NCBI GenBank assembly: GCA_958450365.1
Contig: CAUEEP010000743.1
Location: 806,001-870,000 of the forward strand
Reading direction: 5' to 3'
Source of the DNA: Mesorhabditis belari
Lineage: Eukaryota > Nematoda > Chromadorea > Rhabditida > Rhabditidae
DNA length: 64,000 nucleotides
Part shown: positions 45,701 to 55,729 of the stretch, in pieces
Layout: every line of letters begins with the position of its first letter
Numbering within the stretch: the first letter of the stretch is position 1
The notes under the pieces: model-generated
Told to the model about the DNA's origin: nothing
The model's database searches: none
The model's input: only the letters and a program-made list of their open reading frames with translations
Position numbers and translations under genes: made by a program

Positions 45701-48473
45701 TTTCAAGAAACCCTTTAGCTCTATAAAATCTGTATCTAATGTGATAAAAATTTCCGACGAATTTCCACATTAGATCCGATTTTCTCGAAAATCCTCTATC
45801 AAGGGACCGAGATTTGAACACAAATTTATCATCGATTTCTATTCTATTATCACCATTTTCCAGATCTTCGATTTCTTTTATCGATCCGTTTTTTTTCAAT
45901 AAGCTATCTTTTTCAATGATCCATTTACTAAACATCATTCGTTGTCCCTTTATTCATTCAGAAAACATTCCTTTATTCATTCAGAAAACAAAACAAAACA
46001 AGACAAAACATCATTCAGAAACCTAGGATTTCATTTACCTAAAAAAGCTTATGATTTTTAGCAAATTTAGGCGTGTCCACGACTTCTTTCAATGACATGC
46101 ATAATTTGATTCGACGGGCGAATGAGGAACAGGCAGCCGATATGATGAAGGAGCAAAGTCGTGCCGGAAAGGTGGCTTCTCTTTCCATTTAGATTTTAAA
46201 AAAAACCCTCTCCATTTTCTTTTCATTCATTTTCTTGGAAAATGATTTCCATTTTCAGATTAAAAATATACTCAATGTTCGCCGCAATTCGCAAAGGAAA
46301 AAAGAAAAGGGGCGCCTGAAAATCGAGAGCACAGCACCTGCCGCCATGAATCCCCTTCCATCGGCGAATGTTCTGGTGAGCTTTTTGCAACCAATTTTCA
46401 TTTTATTTTCATTTATTGTCATTTTCTTTCAAATTCTTATCGATTCAAATACAACTTTAGCCATCTCGACCGGGCAATTTGTACACCGTGCCTCCGCCAA
46501 TCCCTACATCGAGCGCATTGGATACGATTTTCTGTGGATCCTATCAAGAGCGGGATATCGATGCCGAGATTGCCTCCAGACAAACCGTTTCTCCACTTGC
46601 ATCTACTGTTGATCAATCTCCATCACTTGAGGTTTATTTTGAAATGAAAAATTTCATCAAAAAATATCTAGTCATCGCTTGGTTCTTTGCCTGATACATC
46701 GAGGACAGCGCCAGAGTTGAGTGAAAGAGATCGAGAGTTAGATGACATTGAAAGAAGGAAACGACGACAAGAGGTTTTTTTAGATAAATGAATTTTAAAA
46801 AGAATTTTTTTAGAGTCTTTCTTCTGCTCGTCGAATCTTTATTGCAGGCAGTGCGGCGGCTGCTGAAAAAGTGTCGAATGTTGAAAGTGTTGATTCACTC
46901 GTTTCAGACACTCAACAACTTCATGTTGCTGACAGTCCAGTGCTAGAGGTACTTTGATTAATTGTATTAATCAAAATATCAAAAATCAATTCTAGGTACT
47001 TTCGGAAGCAACTCGCGAAAAAATTCGTCGCTTTCAATCGGGCGCAACTTTCACAAACGCGGAGAGAAGTCGAAGAACAGATACAATAGCTAGGTGAGAA
47101 TGGAAAGAGAAAAGAAAGAGAGGAATCATTGAAGGAGTTCAGATTGCGAGAAGCACGAGAGCGAAGTCGAGAGACAGCATCGTTAGGAGAGCCACGTTTG
47201 TGGGGAACAACCGGAGCCCCACTCGTCCACACCAAGCAAAGTCCATCAAGAGAAGACGCTCTCTCTTTCTCCTCGTCACTCTCCACCGCCTCTTCACTGC
47301 CTCTTTCCGCACCAATGACAGTAAATGTGCCTCTTGGGACGGCGAGCAGTGATTATGCGAGTGAGGATGTGTCACCGTGTACAAGACAGGTAAAATTAAA
47401 CGTTTAAACTGCTATCCTTAAAAGTTTCACAAGTGTTTAGCATCCACGTGTTGGCCCACGTCAAACACAATGTTCGTGTTGAGTGCAATTTTAGACAAAG
47501 CATTAGTTATACCCTGTTAGAAAGCATTCATTTGTAGACATGATCTACAAACTTCAAACTGTTAGACAACAAACGATCATAACTTTCTTCCTGTTAAACA
47601 TTTTTCTGTAAATTCTTCAGCAAAAGATAGCGGAATTCAATAGCTTTAGAATTATAATAAATTTGTGCAGTAATAATATAAACAACATAAGTTTCAAGAG
47701 TACGAAACACAACTCACCATTTTGTATTAAACGGCGAGTTCTGTTTTGGACTCTTGAAACTTGTGCTGTTATTGTTATTACTGCATAAATTTATTATCAT
47801 TTGAAAGCTCTTGATTTCTGCTATCTTTTGGTCAAAAAAATGAACAGAAAAATGTTTAACGGAAAGAAAGTTACGACCGTTTTCAGTCCGACAGTTTGTC
47901 ATTTTGTAATTTGTAGATCATGTCTATTCGTTTGTATAATAAAGCCAAGTTCACAAAGAATTAGAAGATTTTTGAGTTTGATTACTAGTTGTCTTGTATC
48001 AGGTCTTTGCTATACAAACTTTCCAAAGCTTTAAATAAAGAAACAAATTCAGGAATCAGCTTCACCAAAAAGGCCACGTCAACTAGCACTTGGTGGGGAA
48101 ACAAGATGCGAGCAAAAGATCAAGATGAGGAATCGAGCAGCAAAAGATCCAAAGAGACGTCACACTTTAACTGACATGGATATACTTCGCGATTCGACCA
48201 CTTTCGGCAAGCTGGCTCGATGGTTGGGCATTAGAAAGGTAAAAAAAGACCTGAATCAAATATAAAGCTAATTTCCAGTCATCACCGGACGTTCGAGAAG
48301 AAGGGAATCTGTTAGAAGAGAAAGGTGAAGAGAAGACAAAAGAAGAAACGGTTGCTAGAAAAGTGGAATCGAATGGAATGGGAAGTGCTCGGAGTGGACG
48401 GGCGCTCCCTCCAGCCATCACTCGGACTTCACCCGCCGAGCTCACTCCAGCCAGCGAAGATGAACAACTTTGA
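21793..48473 (+). CDS. pac-1: PH and RhoGAP domain protein, PAC-1 / ARHGAP21-like
   Basis: 36 exons in phase, about 1,413 residues: 21793-21930, 21986-22055, 22376-22458, 23759-23869, 23982-23994, 24043-24064, 24106-24186, 24466-24608, 24701-24934, 26774-26863, 31268-31376, 37326-37446, 37486-37538, 37569-37677, 37749-37883, 37926-38074, 38500-38608, 43536-43614, 43700-43802, 43843-43970, 44020-44120, 44392-44460, 44524-44661, 44728-44898, 44941-45030, 45391-45516, 45562-45676, 46071-46171, 46259-46375, 46461-46631, 46672-46773, 46814-46948, 46996-47093, 47143-47389, 48053-48238, 48279-48473. The N-terminus is Ser/Pro-rich and disordered. A PH domain spans about residues 455-570, and a RhoGAP domain about 735-930, with arginine finger GIYRIPGN near Arg775. 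The tail is charged. By family it switches off Rho GTPases such as CDC-42 at cell contacts. The 5' end is uncertain: the first ATG is 21823, but the frame is open back to 21793, so upstream exons may exist. Introns of 4.4, 5.9 and 4.9 kb hold many repeats. Confidence 0.88.
22187..22285. repeat. Palindromic repeat around CTATAGCAATTATTC
   Basis: CTATAGCAATTATTCGCTAT, GCTATAGAATATAGAATAG and their mirrors form an imperfect hairpin in an intron of the RhoGAP gene. Confidence 0.6.
23261..23660. mobile_element. Inverted-repeat element related to 849-1060
   Basis: TTATGTCCGATTTAGATTTT at the left and GAGTCTAAATCAGACATAA at the right; an inner inverted pair ACTCAGTTGTTGTTTTATGT and its mirror. It lies in an intron. 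Confidence 0.7.
23666..23690. mobile_element. Solo terminal repeat of the 8133-8459 family
   Basis: TACAGTCATGGACAAAAATC with no partner nearby. Confidence 0.55.
24190..24411. mobile_element. 222-bp family T element
   Basis: Ends TACCGTATTTTCTCTAATAG and CTATTAGAGAAAATACGATA, similar to 10536-10638. It sits four bases past an exon end in a RhoGAP intron. Confidence 0.8.
25504..25618 (+). repeat. tRNA-derived sequence with hairpin tail (SINE-like)
   Basis: The head GTCGTAGCCGACCGGAGTCT to GGGTTCGATCCCGGCGGCTA is tRNA-like, with an expanded CTTGT repeat in its middle. The tail ATTCTTTTTCCCATTATTAT then GGGTTTTTT matches the tail at 12704-12755. Confidence 0.5.
26006..26110. repeat. 35-bp tandem repeat, three copies
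   Basis: Unit begins TTTACAGATCTCTCCAGTTA and ends CAACAATCATTGC; three copies with few changes. Confidence 0.9.
27310..27700 (-). mobile_element. LINE 3' end, 5'-truncated
   Basis: The minus frame reads [18 protein letters not shown] then [14 protein letters not shown] before a stop, the end of a non-LTR reverse transcriptase. The 3' UTR ends GAATAAAGCATATATATATA, identical in type to the copy at 4115-4400. It lies antisense in the RhoGAP intron. Confidence 0.75.
28219..28362. mobile_element. 144-bp element, TACAGTCGACTCTCGATTTA ends
   Basis: Inverted ends TACAGTCGACTCTCGATTTA and TATATCGAGACTGTA with TA tips. The related element at 49610-49763 has the variant TACAGTCGAACTTCGATA. Confidence 0.8.
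29409..29479 (+). tRNA. tRNA-like sequence, probably a pseudogene
   Basis: GTCTCTGTGGTGCAGTCGGGA to CCGGGTTCGAGTCCC keeps A- and B-box like blocks at normal spacing, but acceptor and anticodon stems pair poorly. It is related in its middle to the sequence at 45171-45245. Confidence 0.35.
30413..30679. mobile_element. Family A element, 267 bp
   Basis: Complete copy: TACCGTAAATACTGTAATAG to CTATTACAGTATTTACGGTA, with the inner AAAAAATAGC palindrome. It lies in the 4.4-kb RhoGAP intron. Confidence 0.92.
30976..31190. mobile_element. Fold-back element (TAACGGCGAGAGCCAA ends)
   Basis: TTAACGGCGAGAGCCAATTTT is mirrored by TTGGCTCTCGCCGTTAGCCG about 200 bp away, with a further inverted pair CCAACTTGCA. 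Confidence 0.7.
33460..33970. mobile_element. Family G element, inverted relative to 20196-20718
   Basis: Ends TTGGATTGGTGAATTGAAAA and TTGAATTCACCAACCCAATA. The body matches 20196-20718 in reverse. About 80 bp further right the end TCAATTGACCAACCCAATA occurs again, followed by 34070-34196, which matches 20070-20195 reversed. Confidence 0.8.
35375..35605. repeat. 35-bp tandem repeat, about six to seven copies
   Basis: The unit includes the palindromic core AGAGTTCAAATTTGAACTCT followed by a TATATCTAGGGATTCT spacer. Confidence 0.9.
36298..36485. repeat. 10-bp tandem repeat TTTAAATTGC / TTTAAATAGA
   Basis: About 18 units in blocks of variants, in the large RhoGAP intron. Confidence 0.9.
37569..38608 (+). 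other. pac-1: PH-domain exons of the RhoGAP gene
   Basis: Four exons (37569-37677, 37749-37883, 37926-38074, 38500-38608) encode the PH fold. It starts YRQGLLQHQ, then [18 protein letters not shown] (the early strands), [17 protein letters not shown] (the later strands) and [15 protein letters not shown], the C-terminal helix with its conserved Trp. PH domains bind membrane lipids or partner proteins. The phase of the first exon is explained only if the short exon 37486-37538 is included. Confidence 0.88.
39223..39440. repeat. AGCTAGA / AGCTT repeat array
   Basis: Heptamer AGCTAGA alternating with AGCTTA or AGGCTTA for about 215 bp. Confidence 0.9.
42993..43505. mobile_element. 513-bp near-palindrome (fold-back element)
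   Basis: AAAATATTGATCAGAATAAT at the left is mirrored at the right. Inner arms share CAAATGATACCAAATAGAGC. It ends about 30 bp before exon 18 of the RhoGAP gene. Confidence 0.8.
44392..45676 (+). other. pac-1: RhoGAP-domain exons
   Basis: Six exons (44392-44460 to 45562-45676) encode the GAP domain. It starts [20 protein letters not shown], contains GIYRIPGN with the catalytic arginine, [13 protein letters not shown], and [13 protein letters not shown] with the conserved Asn. All the usual RhoGAP signature residues are present, so activity is expected. Confidence 0.92.
45171..45245 (-). tRNA. tRNA-like sequence, probably a pseudogene
   Basis: The minus strand reads GGCAGTCATGGCGCAGTC ... 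CCGGGTTTGACCCCCGG ... GTGCC, with a plausible acceptor (GGCA/TGCC) and T arm, but the anticodon arm is not regular. It is flanked by a hairpin (AACCCGCTGTTAAGCAGGTT). It lies in the intron before exon 26 of the RhoGAP gene. Confidence 0.4.
47537..47925. mobile_element. Fold-back element (TGTAGACATGATCTACAAA end)
   Basis: Arms include GACATGATCTACAAA and TTTGTAGATCATGTC, AAGTTTCAAGAGTACGAAAC and its mirror, and TAAATTTGTGCAGTAATAAT and its mirror. It fills most of the intron between exons 34 and 35. Confidence 0.75.
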
Positions 48474-49527
48474 GTCTCTCTTTTTTTCTCAAAAAACACA
48501 AAGCGCATAATGTGTCTTTTCTTGCGCAACATCTTTCAGCTTTCTTTTCCCCTTTGTGATCCCTTTTTGAAAGGCGCTTCATCCACAGTTCACTTCTTTT
48601 TGCCCTGATCATAAAAAAAACAACAAATGATTCCCCAAATCTTATGCTATAAACACATTTTGCCTTTGGAAAGCTATAGTATTAAACTTTGTATTTGTGA
48701 GATTTTTTTTGTTTTATAACCCAAAACTAACTTTCTCTGCAGTTCTTCAAGCCCCGAAGCTGATCTCTTCTCAAAACAGTGTATTAATATTACTTATTTT
48801 TATGGTGAAAACCATTGAAATCTAATCTAATGCTTTTTTTTCCAAAATCCTTTCAACAAATTCCTAACATTCTCTTCGACTAACAAGTATATTTTGTTTT
48901 TTTTTGTGCAAACAGCTCATACTAATACAATTTGTCTTCTTTTGTGTAAGGGAAAAGTTTCCTAAAACTTCAGTCATCGAAATTTTATCAGAGAGTTGTG
49001 ATACATTTAGTTTTCTCTTTTGTTTGAAGTTTAAAGTTCAATTTCATTACAATAATGTTGAATAATCCAATGACTTTATTGTACACAGAATAGAAAATCT
49101 TTGAATTTTGTTTAGTCTACTACTCAAATAGAAAATGTTGGATTTTTCAGTTATCTAACCTTTTTTTTGTGTTTTACGGGTTCTCTAGAATCATTCGAAA
49201 CCCGTTTTTTTCTTTTCTCAATAAAACTCCCATCTATAGAATTAGATTACAGTTAACTTTTCTTCACATTTCTTCGACAAACATCCAAAATAATCCCCTT
49301 TTTCTCAGAAATCTTAGTTACTTATTACTTTTTTTTTGTACTGATTATGAAAATAAAACGTTTACGAAGTGAATGGTTAACACAAAAAATGTTTTTGATT
49401 TCAGCACAACAATAACAGAATGATAATGAAACACAATGATTTTTCCGAAAACTCATCGTCTTTAAAGCTTTACAATAAAATATTGGCTAAAATAATAATA
49501 ACATAAGACAATCGTATAACAAACACA
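48474..49527. other. 3' flank of the RhoGAP gene
   Basis: AT-rich, with no gene seen. The 3' UTR should lie at the left edge. Confidence 0.5.
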
Positions 49528-49609
49528 TACAGGTTTCAAAAAAAGTCAGTTGAGCTCGATTTTTCTCAGAATTTCTATTGGCTTCTTGGGGTTGTAGTGC
49601 CCAAGTGGA

Positions 49610-49763
49610 TACAGTCGAACTTCGATAAAAGGAATTTGAAATTCTAAAATGTACCCAAAATTTCTACTTGGCTGCCTAAGCCAAATACCAAATGGCCGTC
49701 CAGGGCAGCTACGCAGAAAATTTGAGGCACGTTTTAGGTTCGTTATATCGAAGTTCGACTGTA
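49610..49763. mobile_element. 154-bp element, TACAGTCGAACTTCGATA ends
   Basis: Inverted ends TACAGTCGAACTTCGATA and ATATCGAAGTTCGACTGTA with TA tips; inserted in the left arm of the element at 49528-51813. Related to 28219-28362. Confidence 0.85.
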
Positions 49764-50268
49764 TTTTGGGCGGGGTAAATTCTTCAGATTTTGTCACTTT
49801 TTCCCAATTTGATAATCCATGATTTTATGATTTTACCATCTGGATTTTACCATTTTACCAAACTTTTGCTATAAAAATTCAAACTTTCTACTGGTATCGT
49901 GGTACATAATAAAAACTATTAGGATAAGTACAAATTTAAACCATACACTTTATTAATCAGCGTTTCCTTGGAAAAACGGGATACTTCTTGAAAAAAGGCG
50001 AGTTGAAAATCTCTTATTTACGACAGATATGGGTCACCACCATGAGACTTTTGCCATAAAATTAAAACTTTCTACTGGCATCGTGGTGCATAATAAATAC
50101 TATTAGGATAAGTACAAATTTAAACCATACACTTTAGCCATCACTCGGATCAGCTCGGATCAGATTATTGATCAGCGTTTTCTTGGAAAAACGGGACATT
50201 TCTGTGAAAAGGCGACAAAAAACGCGAATTGAAAATGGCTTATGTACGACAAATTTTCATATAATGTA

Positions 50269-51518
50269 TTAGGTTGGCAAAAAAGAAATGAGCGTCGTGT
50301 TTGTTGATTTGTATTTTATTCACAGTAAAAGATTTTTTTAAATAGTTTATTCTATTGGAAAGAGCGTGTTCTTGCGCATCGTTTGATATATAATTTGTCT
50401 ATGTTTACTTTGTTTTTTTGCAAGAAAGAGTGTTTAGAAAATGTCGGACCAAAAATTTCGTTTGCGGCCCTGCTTGTGGCATGAATTTAAGCAAGGCAAA
50501 TCGGCTGCTGAAGCTCATGGCGCTCTATCTCAAGTGTTTGGCGAAGATGCTCTATCCGAAAGTCAGTGTAAACGATGGTTCCAGCGCTTCCGAGACGGCG
50601 ACGAAAGCTTGGAAGACCAAAAACACGGAAGTCGACCTCAAATCATCGACAACGACGCATTGAAGGAAGCCATTGAGTCGGATCCACGCCAAACCACTCG
50701 CGACCTGGCAGAACAGTTCGACTGCACTCATGTCACCATTGAGAACCATCTGCATGGCATGGGCAAGACGAATAGATGCGGAAAATGGGTACCGCATAAG
50801 CTATCCGACGCAAACAAGGCGACACGCATCGCAATCGCCGGAATTCTCACTCACCGCGCCAAGAACAGTGGGTTTTTCGACTCCATTGTTATGTCGGATG
50901 AGAAGTGGATCCAATACGGCAACACAGCAAGAAAGCGGCAGTGGTTGGACCCCGGTGAAGCTCCAAAACCGGACATCCACGGAAAAAAGGTGATGCTTTG
51001 TGTTTGGTGGAACAGTAAAGGCCTGGTATACTTTGAGGTTCTGGATTCGGGTCAAACAGTTACGGCGAACCTCTACCAAGGCCAATTGGACCGCGTGGAC
51101 CAGGCGCTGCGACGTCAAGGCGTGGATACGGCGTCGACAAAATTCCTCCACGACAACGCTCGGCCGCATGTCGCAAAAATCACCCAGCAGAAAATTGAAG
51201 AAATGGGCTGGGAAGTCCTGCCTCATCCGCCATACAGCCCAGACTTGGCGCCTTCCGACTACCATCTGTTCCGATCAATGCACCACTCCTTGGCCGAGAA
51301 AAAGTTCAAGAACCGTGACGAGGTCCAAATTTGGGTGTCCAACTTCTTCGAGTCGCAGCCGGTCGAGTTCTTCAAGAAGGGCATCCATTCTCTGCGTGAA
51401 CGTTGGCGACAAGTCATTGATGCAGATGGCGAATACCTTTTGGATTAATGTATTGTTATCTTGTTTTTATAATAAAAAACTTTTAACGAAAACGCGCATT
51501 TCTTTTTTGCCAACCTAA
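50269..51518 (+). mobile_element. Apparently intact mariner transposon
   Basis: 1,250 bp, from TTAGGTTGGCAAAAAAGAAA to its near-perfect inverse TTTCTTTTTTGCCAACCTAA. TA lies on both sides. It encodes one uninterrupted transposase. Confidence 0.95.
50441..51448 (+). CDS. Mariner transposase, full length
   Basis: 335 residues with no stop or frameshift. The N-terminal helix-turn-helix region (FRLRPCLWHEFKQGKSAAEA onward) is followed by a second DNA-binding helix set (ARQ-type DPRQTTRDLAEQF), the linker KWVPHKL, the first catalytic Asp in MSDEKWIQYGN, the second in HDNARPHV, and the third in YSPDLAPSDYHLF exactly 34 residues later (D,D34D). The length is normal for mariner. The enzyme cuts and pastes its own element at TA sites in the nucleus. 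Codon use is more GC-rich than that of the surrounding DNA, which fits recent arrival by transposition or horizontal transfer. The start ATG follows the left end by about 170 bp, as in other mariners. Confidence 0.95.
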   Translation: MSDQKFRLRPCLWHEFKQGKSAAEAHGALSQVFGEDALSESQCKRWFQRFRDGDESLEDQKHGSRPQIIDNDALKEAIESDPRQTTRDLAEQFDCTHVTIENHLHGMGKTNRCGKWVPHKLSDANKATRIAIAGILTHRAKNSGFFDSIVMSDEKWIQYGNTARKRQWLDPGEAPKPDIHGKKVMLCVWWNSKGLVYFEVLDSGQTVTANLYQGQLDRVDQALRRQGVDTASTKFLHDNARPHVAKITQQKIEEMGWEVLPHPPYSPDLAPSDYHLFRSMHHSLAEKKFKNRDEVQIWVSNFFESQPVEFFKKGIHSLRERWRQVIDADGEYLLD

Positions 51519-51830
51519 TAGATAAATAAAGTGTTTTTTTTGGCTAAAAATCTTAGTTTAATCTTAGTATTGACTCTAAGATGACACCACGATGCCAGTA
51601 AAAAGTTTTAATTTTATGGTAAAAGTCTCATGGAGGTGGTGACCATGACTCAGAAATTTCATGTAATTGGGAGTCATGAAATCAAGAAAAAGTGACAAAA
51701 TATCAAAAATTTGCCCCACCCAAAATATTCACTTTGGCACCACAACCACCAGAAGCCACTAGAAATTCTGAGAAAAATCGCGCTGAACTGACTTTTCTTT
51801 TGAACCCCCTGTAGTTCCCTTTTTACCCCT

Positions 51831-52625
51831 ATGCCTTATATACGCGCCACCTTATATACGCGCCACCCTATATACGCGCCACCTTATATACGCTCCACCT
51901 TATATACGCTCCACCTTATATACGCTCCACCTTATATACGCTCCACCCTATATACGCGCCACCTTATATACGCTCCACCTTATATACGCTCCACCTTATA
52001 TACGCTCCACCTTATATACGCTCCACCTTATATACGCCCACCTTATATACGCTCCACCCTATATACCGCCACCTTATATACGCTCCACCTATATACGCTC
52101 CACCTTATATACGCTCCACCTTATATACGCTCCACCTTATATACGCTCCACCTTATATACGCTCCACCTTATATACGCTCCACCTTATATACGCCCACCT
52201 TATATACGCTCCACCTTATATACGCTCCACCTTATATACGCTCCACCTTATATACGCTCCACCTATATACGCTCCACCTTATATACGCTCCACCTTATAT
52301 ACGCTCCACCTTATATACGCTCCACCTTATATACGCCCACCTTATATACGCTCCACCTTATATACGCTCCACCTTATATACGCTCCACCTTATATACGCT
52401 CCACCTTATATACGCCCACCTTATATACGCTCCACCTATATACGCTCCACCTTATATACGCTCCACCTTATATACGCTCCACCTTATATACGCTCCACCT
52501 TATATACGCTCCACCTTATATACGCTCCACCTTATATACGCTCCACCTTATATACGCTCCACCTTATATACGCTCCACCTTATATACGCGCCACCTTATA
52601 TACGCGCCACCTTATATACGCGCCG
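51831..52625. repeat. 16-bp minisatellite array, about 49 copies
   Basis: Unit CTCCACCTTATATACG, with GCGCC variants at both edges and occasional 15-bp units that lack one base. Because 16 is not a multiple of 3 and the unit has no stop in any frame, a 266-codon open frame runs through; it is not a gene. Confidence 0.95.
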
Positions 52626-55460
52626 TCTTAAAACTTTCTGAAATGTCTTAGGGTGAAAAGAAAGTCAACAAAAGATAACAACCCATCCAAATTTTTCAAC
52701 CAAAGCATCTATCAAACTTTTGTGTGCTTAAAATTAAAGATCAATATCTTAAACTAAATCAATGACAAATGTTGAAAAGTTTTGATGGAAGAAATGATTG
52801 AGCTTTAGTTTTAGTAATGATTGAGTATAGTTTTATTTTTAGTCAAATTTCATATTCTCCGAGTTCACGTTCTTTTAACTCGGAATTTATTAAAACACCA
52901 TGTATTTCTTCAAAAGCTCAAGTGAATTTTTGTATTTTATACTGTATTTTGCAAACAAATTCAAAACTAAAGGCCTTGTAACTTCTTTTGGAATTAGTTT
53001 TTGATTGAAAATACTCACAAAAATTGACTTTTCTTGAAATAAATTTATTTATGAAATAAATAAATAAGTTTTTCTACTCCAGATAATCTTGATTCAAAAG
53101 CTGATTATTACATAACTTTTTATTAGAAAAAAGTCATAAAAAAGTTTTTTTAATATCTGGTGGTTCAGTTTAGAGATTCTGAAAAATCGTGAAAAGATTT
53201 CTTTGCCAACATGACACCCAAAATATTCGCTTTTTCACCACAACAACCACCAGAAGCCACTAGAAATTCTGAGCAAAATCGTGCCGAACTGGCTTTTTTT
53301 GGAACACCTTTTACATCTCTATCAGAACAACGATTTGATTTGTCGAAAAAGCTAAAATGAAAAGCCCAAGTGAAGTAATGTGTGTCATGGTCGAGTGAAT
53401 GTGCAAATTGAGGAGAGATTGAGGATTGGATGATCGAAAAGGGAAAAAAGGGTTGGGGGGGGTGGAATCTCGGAAGAGTCACAGAGGGAAGAGGCCCCAC
53501 TCACCCATTCACACCTACATCCATCCCGCTCCATCCCCCTCCATCCCGCTCCATCCCCCTCCATTCCCGACCCCACCTCCTCCCTCCGTCCGACCCCATT
53601 TCATGCGCCGTGAAATTGAATTGCGATGAGGGCAGATCGGCCTTTCTAACAGGTATCCCTCGAGATTAGTAATTAACTTTTTGAATTCATTGAGTTCCTG
53701 TTAGAAAGTCGACCTTTTTTGTTCGCTCAAATAAAAATCAAATATTTATTTATTTCTCAAAACATTTATTGTATTAAATCATTTCTTTCTTTGTTTTTTT
53801 TCTGGCATCACTTTTCGACGGTCCACAGAAGCAACTGCGTAACGTTGGACCCTCAATTGAGCCTCTAGAATTGAACCTCTAGAATTAAGCCATCAACCAA
53901 GTTTCTTCAATTCTTCACTATTCTATTTCAAATATATCAATAGATAAAGAAAAATTCAAAAAATACTATTCAAACTATTCGCTAACCTGCAAAAACATCC
54001 AATCATTGATCGGCTACCATCTTTTCGACACAAATCTTGACATTCTTTTAGCAAACATTTAGCAAATGCTCCAAATGAACTAGACAAGAAATTTTGATTT
54101 TATTTGAAATAAAGACTTGCCAAGGTAGTGTAAAGTGAGGGCTACATTCGGTTCGACAGCTCGTTTTACTAATAGAAAAAAGGGAAGAAAGCAAGAGGAA
54201 CAATTTAAGCAATCCGTGTAACATTATTCGATACTCTAAACATCGTGGTACATACTTATTTCTAGGAATAAGAAGCCCGAAAGCAAGATCAACGGAGTCG
54301 ATTTTTTTGGAGTAATTGGGCTCTGTGTAACTCTCTAGATGTGAACTTTTTAACAGAAAACATAACAGAAAAGTGTAGCCGTAGACGTTGAGATTTTCAT
54401 ATGATAGTGAATGTTTCCTCTGCAACGACTCCGCCCTTCAACCATTATTATTTTCTCGATCGGTTTTTGATAGCCTTTCTTCTTCACTCAAAAAAACGAT
54501 AACAATTTCAAGTGAGCTGACCATAGAAAACCTGTTCTTTCACACAATTTTTTGGCATTCAGTTGAAAGGAGTTGAAAGATAATGTTTCTTTTGTAGAGT
54601 TGTAAGATAATGTTTCTTTTGTAGAGTTGAAAGATAATGTTTCTTTTGCACCATTGATCTTTTCCTTTCTGTACAACCAGTTGATCAACGAATATCTGCT
54701 GCTGATATTCCAGAATCGAATCAAAACAATCAGATGCTCAAGGGAGGATGGGCAATGAAAAGGGGAGGTGATTATGGGGAAGAATCTCTCTCATCAAAGC
54801 GGAAAAAGAAACAAGGGGTGTCGCCGAGGATTTGCAGCGGTCGTCCGAGTGACTGTGAGAGATTCGCAGGGATTTTCCCCCTTCTGCTCGGCCCTCCCCG
54901 GGACAACTACTGTGAGCGCTGATCCGAGACCCATTCCCCGGAAATTGATTCCTATTTTTGGCCACTATCTACCCATCACACTTTTTGTTCGATCATTTTC
55001 GCAAAAAATTTAACATATAATTCTTTAACTTGAAAAAAGCAATAAAAGGCTTTTCAAAAAGGGTAAGAAGATGAGAAATGACGAATTGTCTTGGGAATTG
55101 TTAATTGGAATTGCTCGTTGAATATCTCTTGGCTGTGTGCTCTTCTCATATCTCGAAAAATCCTTCGACGTTTTGCTATGTGAATGCACAAAAAGAGGCC
55201 TCATCTCAGCCATCGTTCTCTTTTCAAATCCTCTCATCTTTCTCACAATGTGCCCTAATTGATGGCCGATTGTGTCCTTCCCAATTTTTCTTTTCTTTTT
55301 TTCTCTTACCCGTTCCGTTTCTGTTTTCAATCTTCTATCTAATGCTTACTTGTCCGCATTCTTCATCCGCATTTTTCTCAGCATTTGTTCATTTGTAGCT
55401 CCTTCATCACTAATTACTCCATATTTCCCTTTACTGTAGCCTTTTTGTTGTAAAAATATA
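52626..55460. other. Intergenic, no gene seen
   Basis: Contains a second copy of the right arm of the 49528-51813 element (53190-53315), a C-rich stretch of CCATCCCGCT repeats (53520-53565) and a 27-bp repeat (54571-54648). A GC-richer patch at 54725-54960 shows no domain in any frame. Confidence 0.5.
54571..54648. repeat. 27-bp tandem repeat, three copies
   Basis: Unit AGTTGAAAGATAATGTTTCT plus TTTGTAG. Confidence 0.85.
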
Positions 55461-55729
55461 TACCGTAAATACTGTAATAGTACCCCACCCCCCTCGTAAA
55501 GTCGCGTAGTCGCAAAAGTTTTTTAGTATTTCATTTTTTGCAAAGCACCCGTACTTTCAAAAAATGCGTCTTTGGTATCAAAAAATAGCTGAAATTCAGG
55601 GCTATTTTTTGATACCTAAACGCGCATTGTAGCATAAACCAGTGTCGAGAAACACTCGTTCAAAGCTAGCCTACGCAACACTCCGCACCGTCATTATCGG
55701 GGTGGGGTACTATTACAGTATTTACGGTA
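55461..55729. mobile_element. Family A element, 269 bp
   Basis: Complete copy with standard ends, TA tips and the inner AAAAAATAGC palindrome. It lies upstream of the diacylglycerol kinase gene. Confidence 0.92.

Larger units (their letters stand above)
49528..51813. mobile_element. Old inverted-repeat element hosting two later insertions
   Basis: TACAGGTTTCAAAAAAAGTC and CGATTTTTCTCAGAATTTCT at the left are mirrored at the right (AGAAATTCTGAGAAAAATCG ... GAACCCCCTGTA). Inside are a tandem duplication of about 200 bp (49850-50260), a 154-bp element and the mariner. A second copy of the right arm lies at 53190-53315. Confidence 0.7.

Noticed and set aside
50801..51265. 154-residue minus-strand open frame inside the mariner
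   Set aside because: It is the shadow of the transposase frame on the other strand.
51831..52631. 266-residue open frame rich in Tyr, Ile, Leu and Pro
   Set aside because: It is a translation of the 16-bp repeat, which lacks stops in every frame; it has no independent coding signal.
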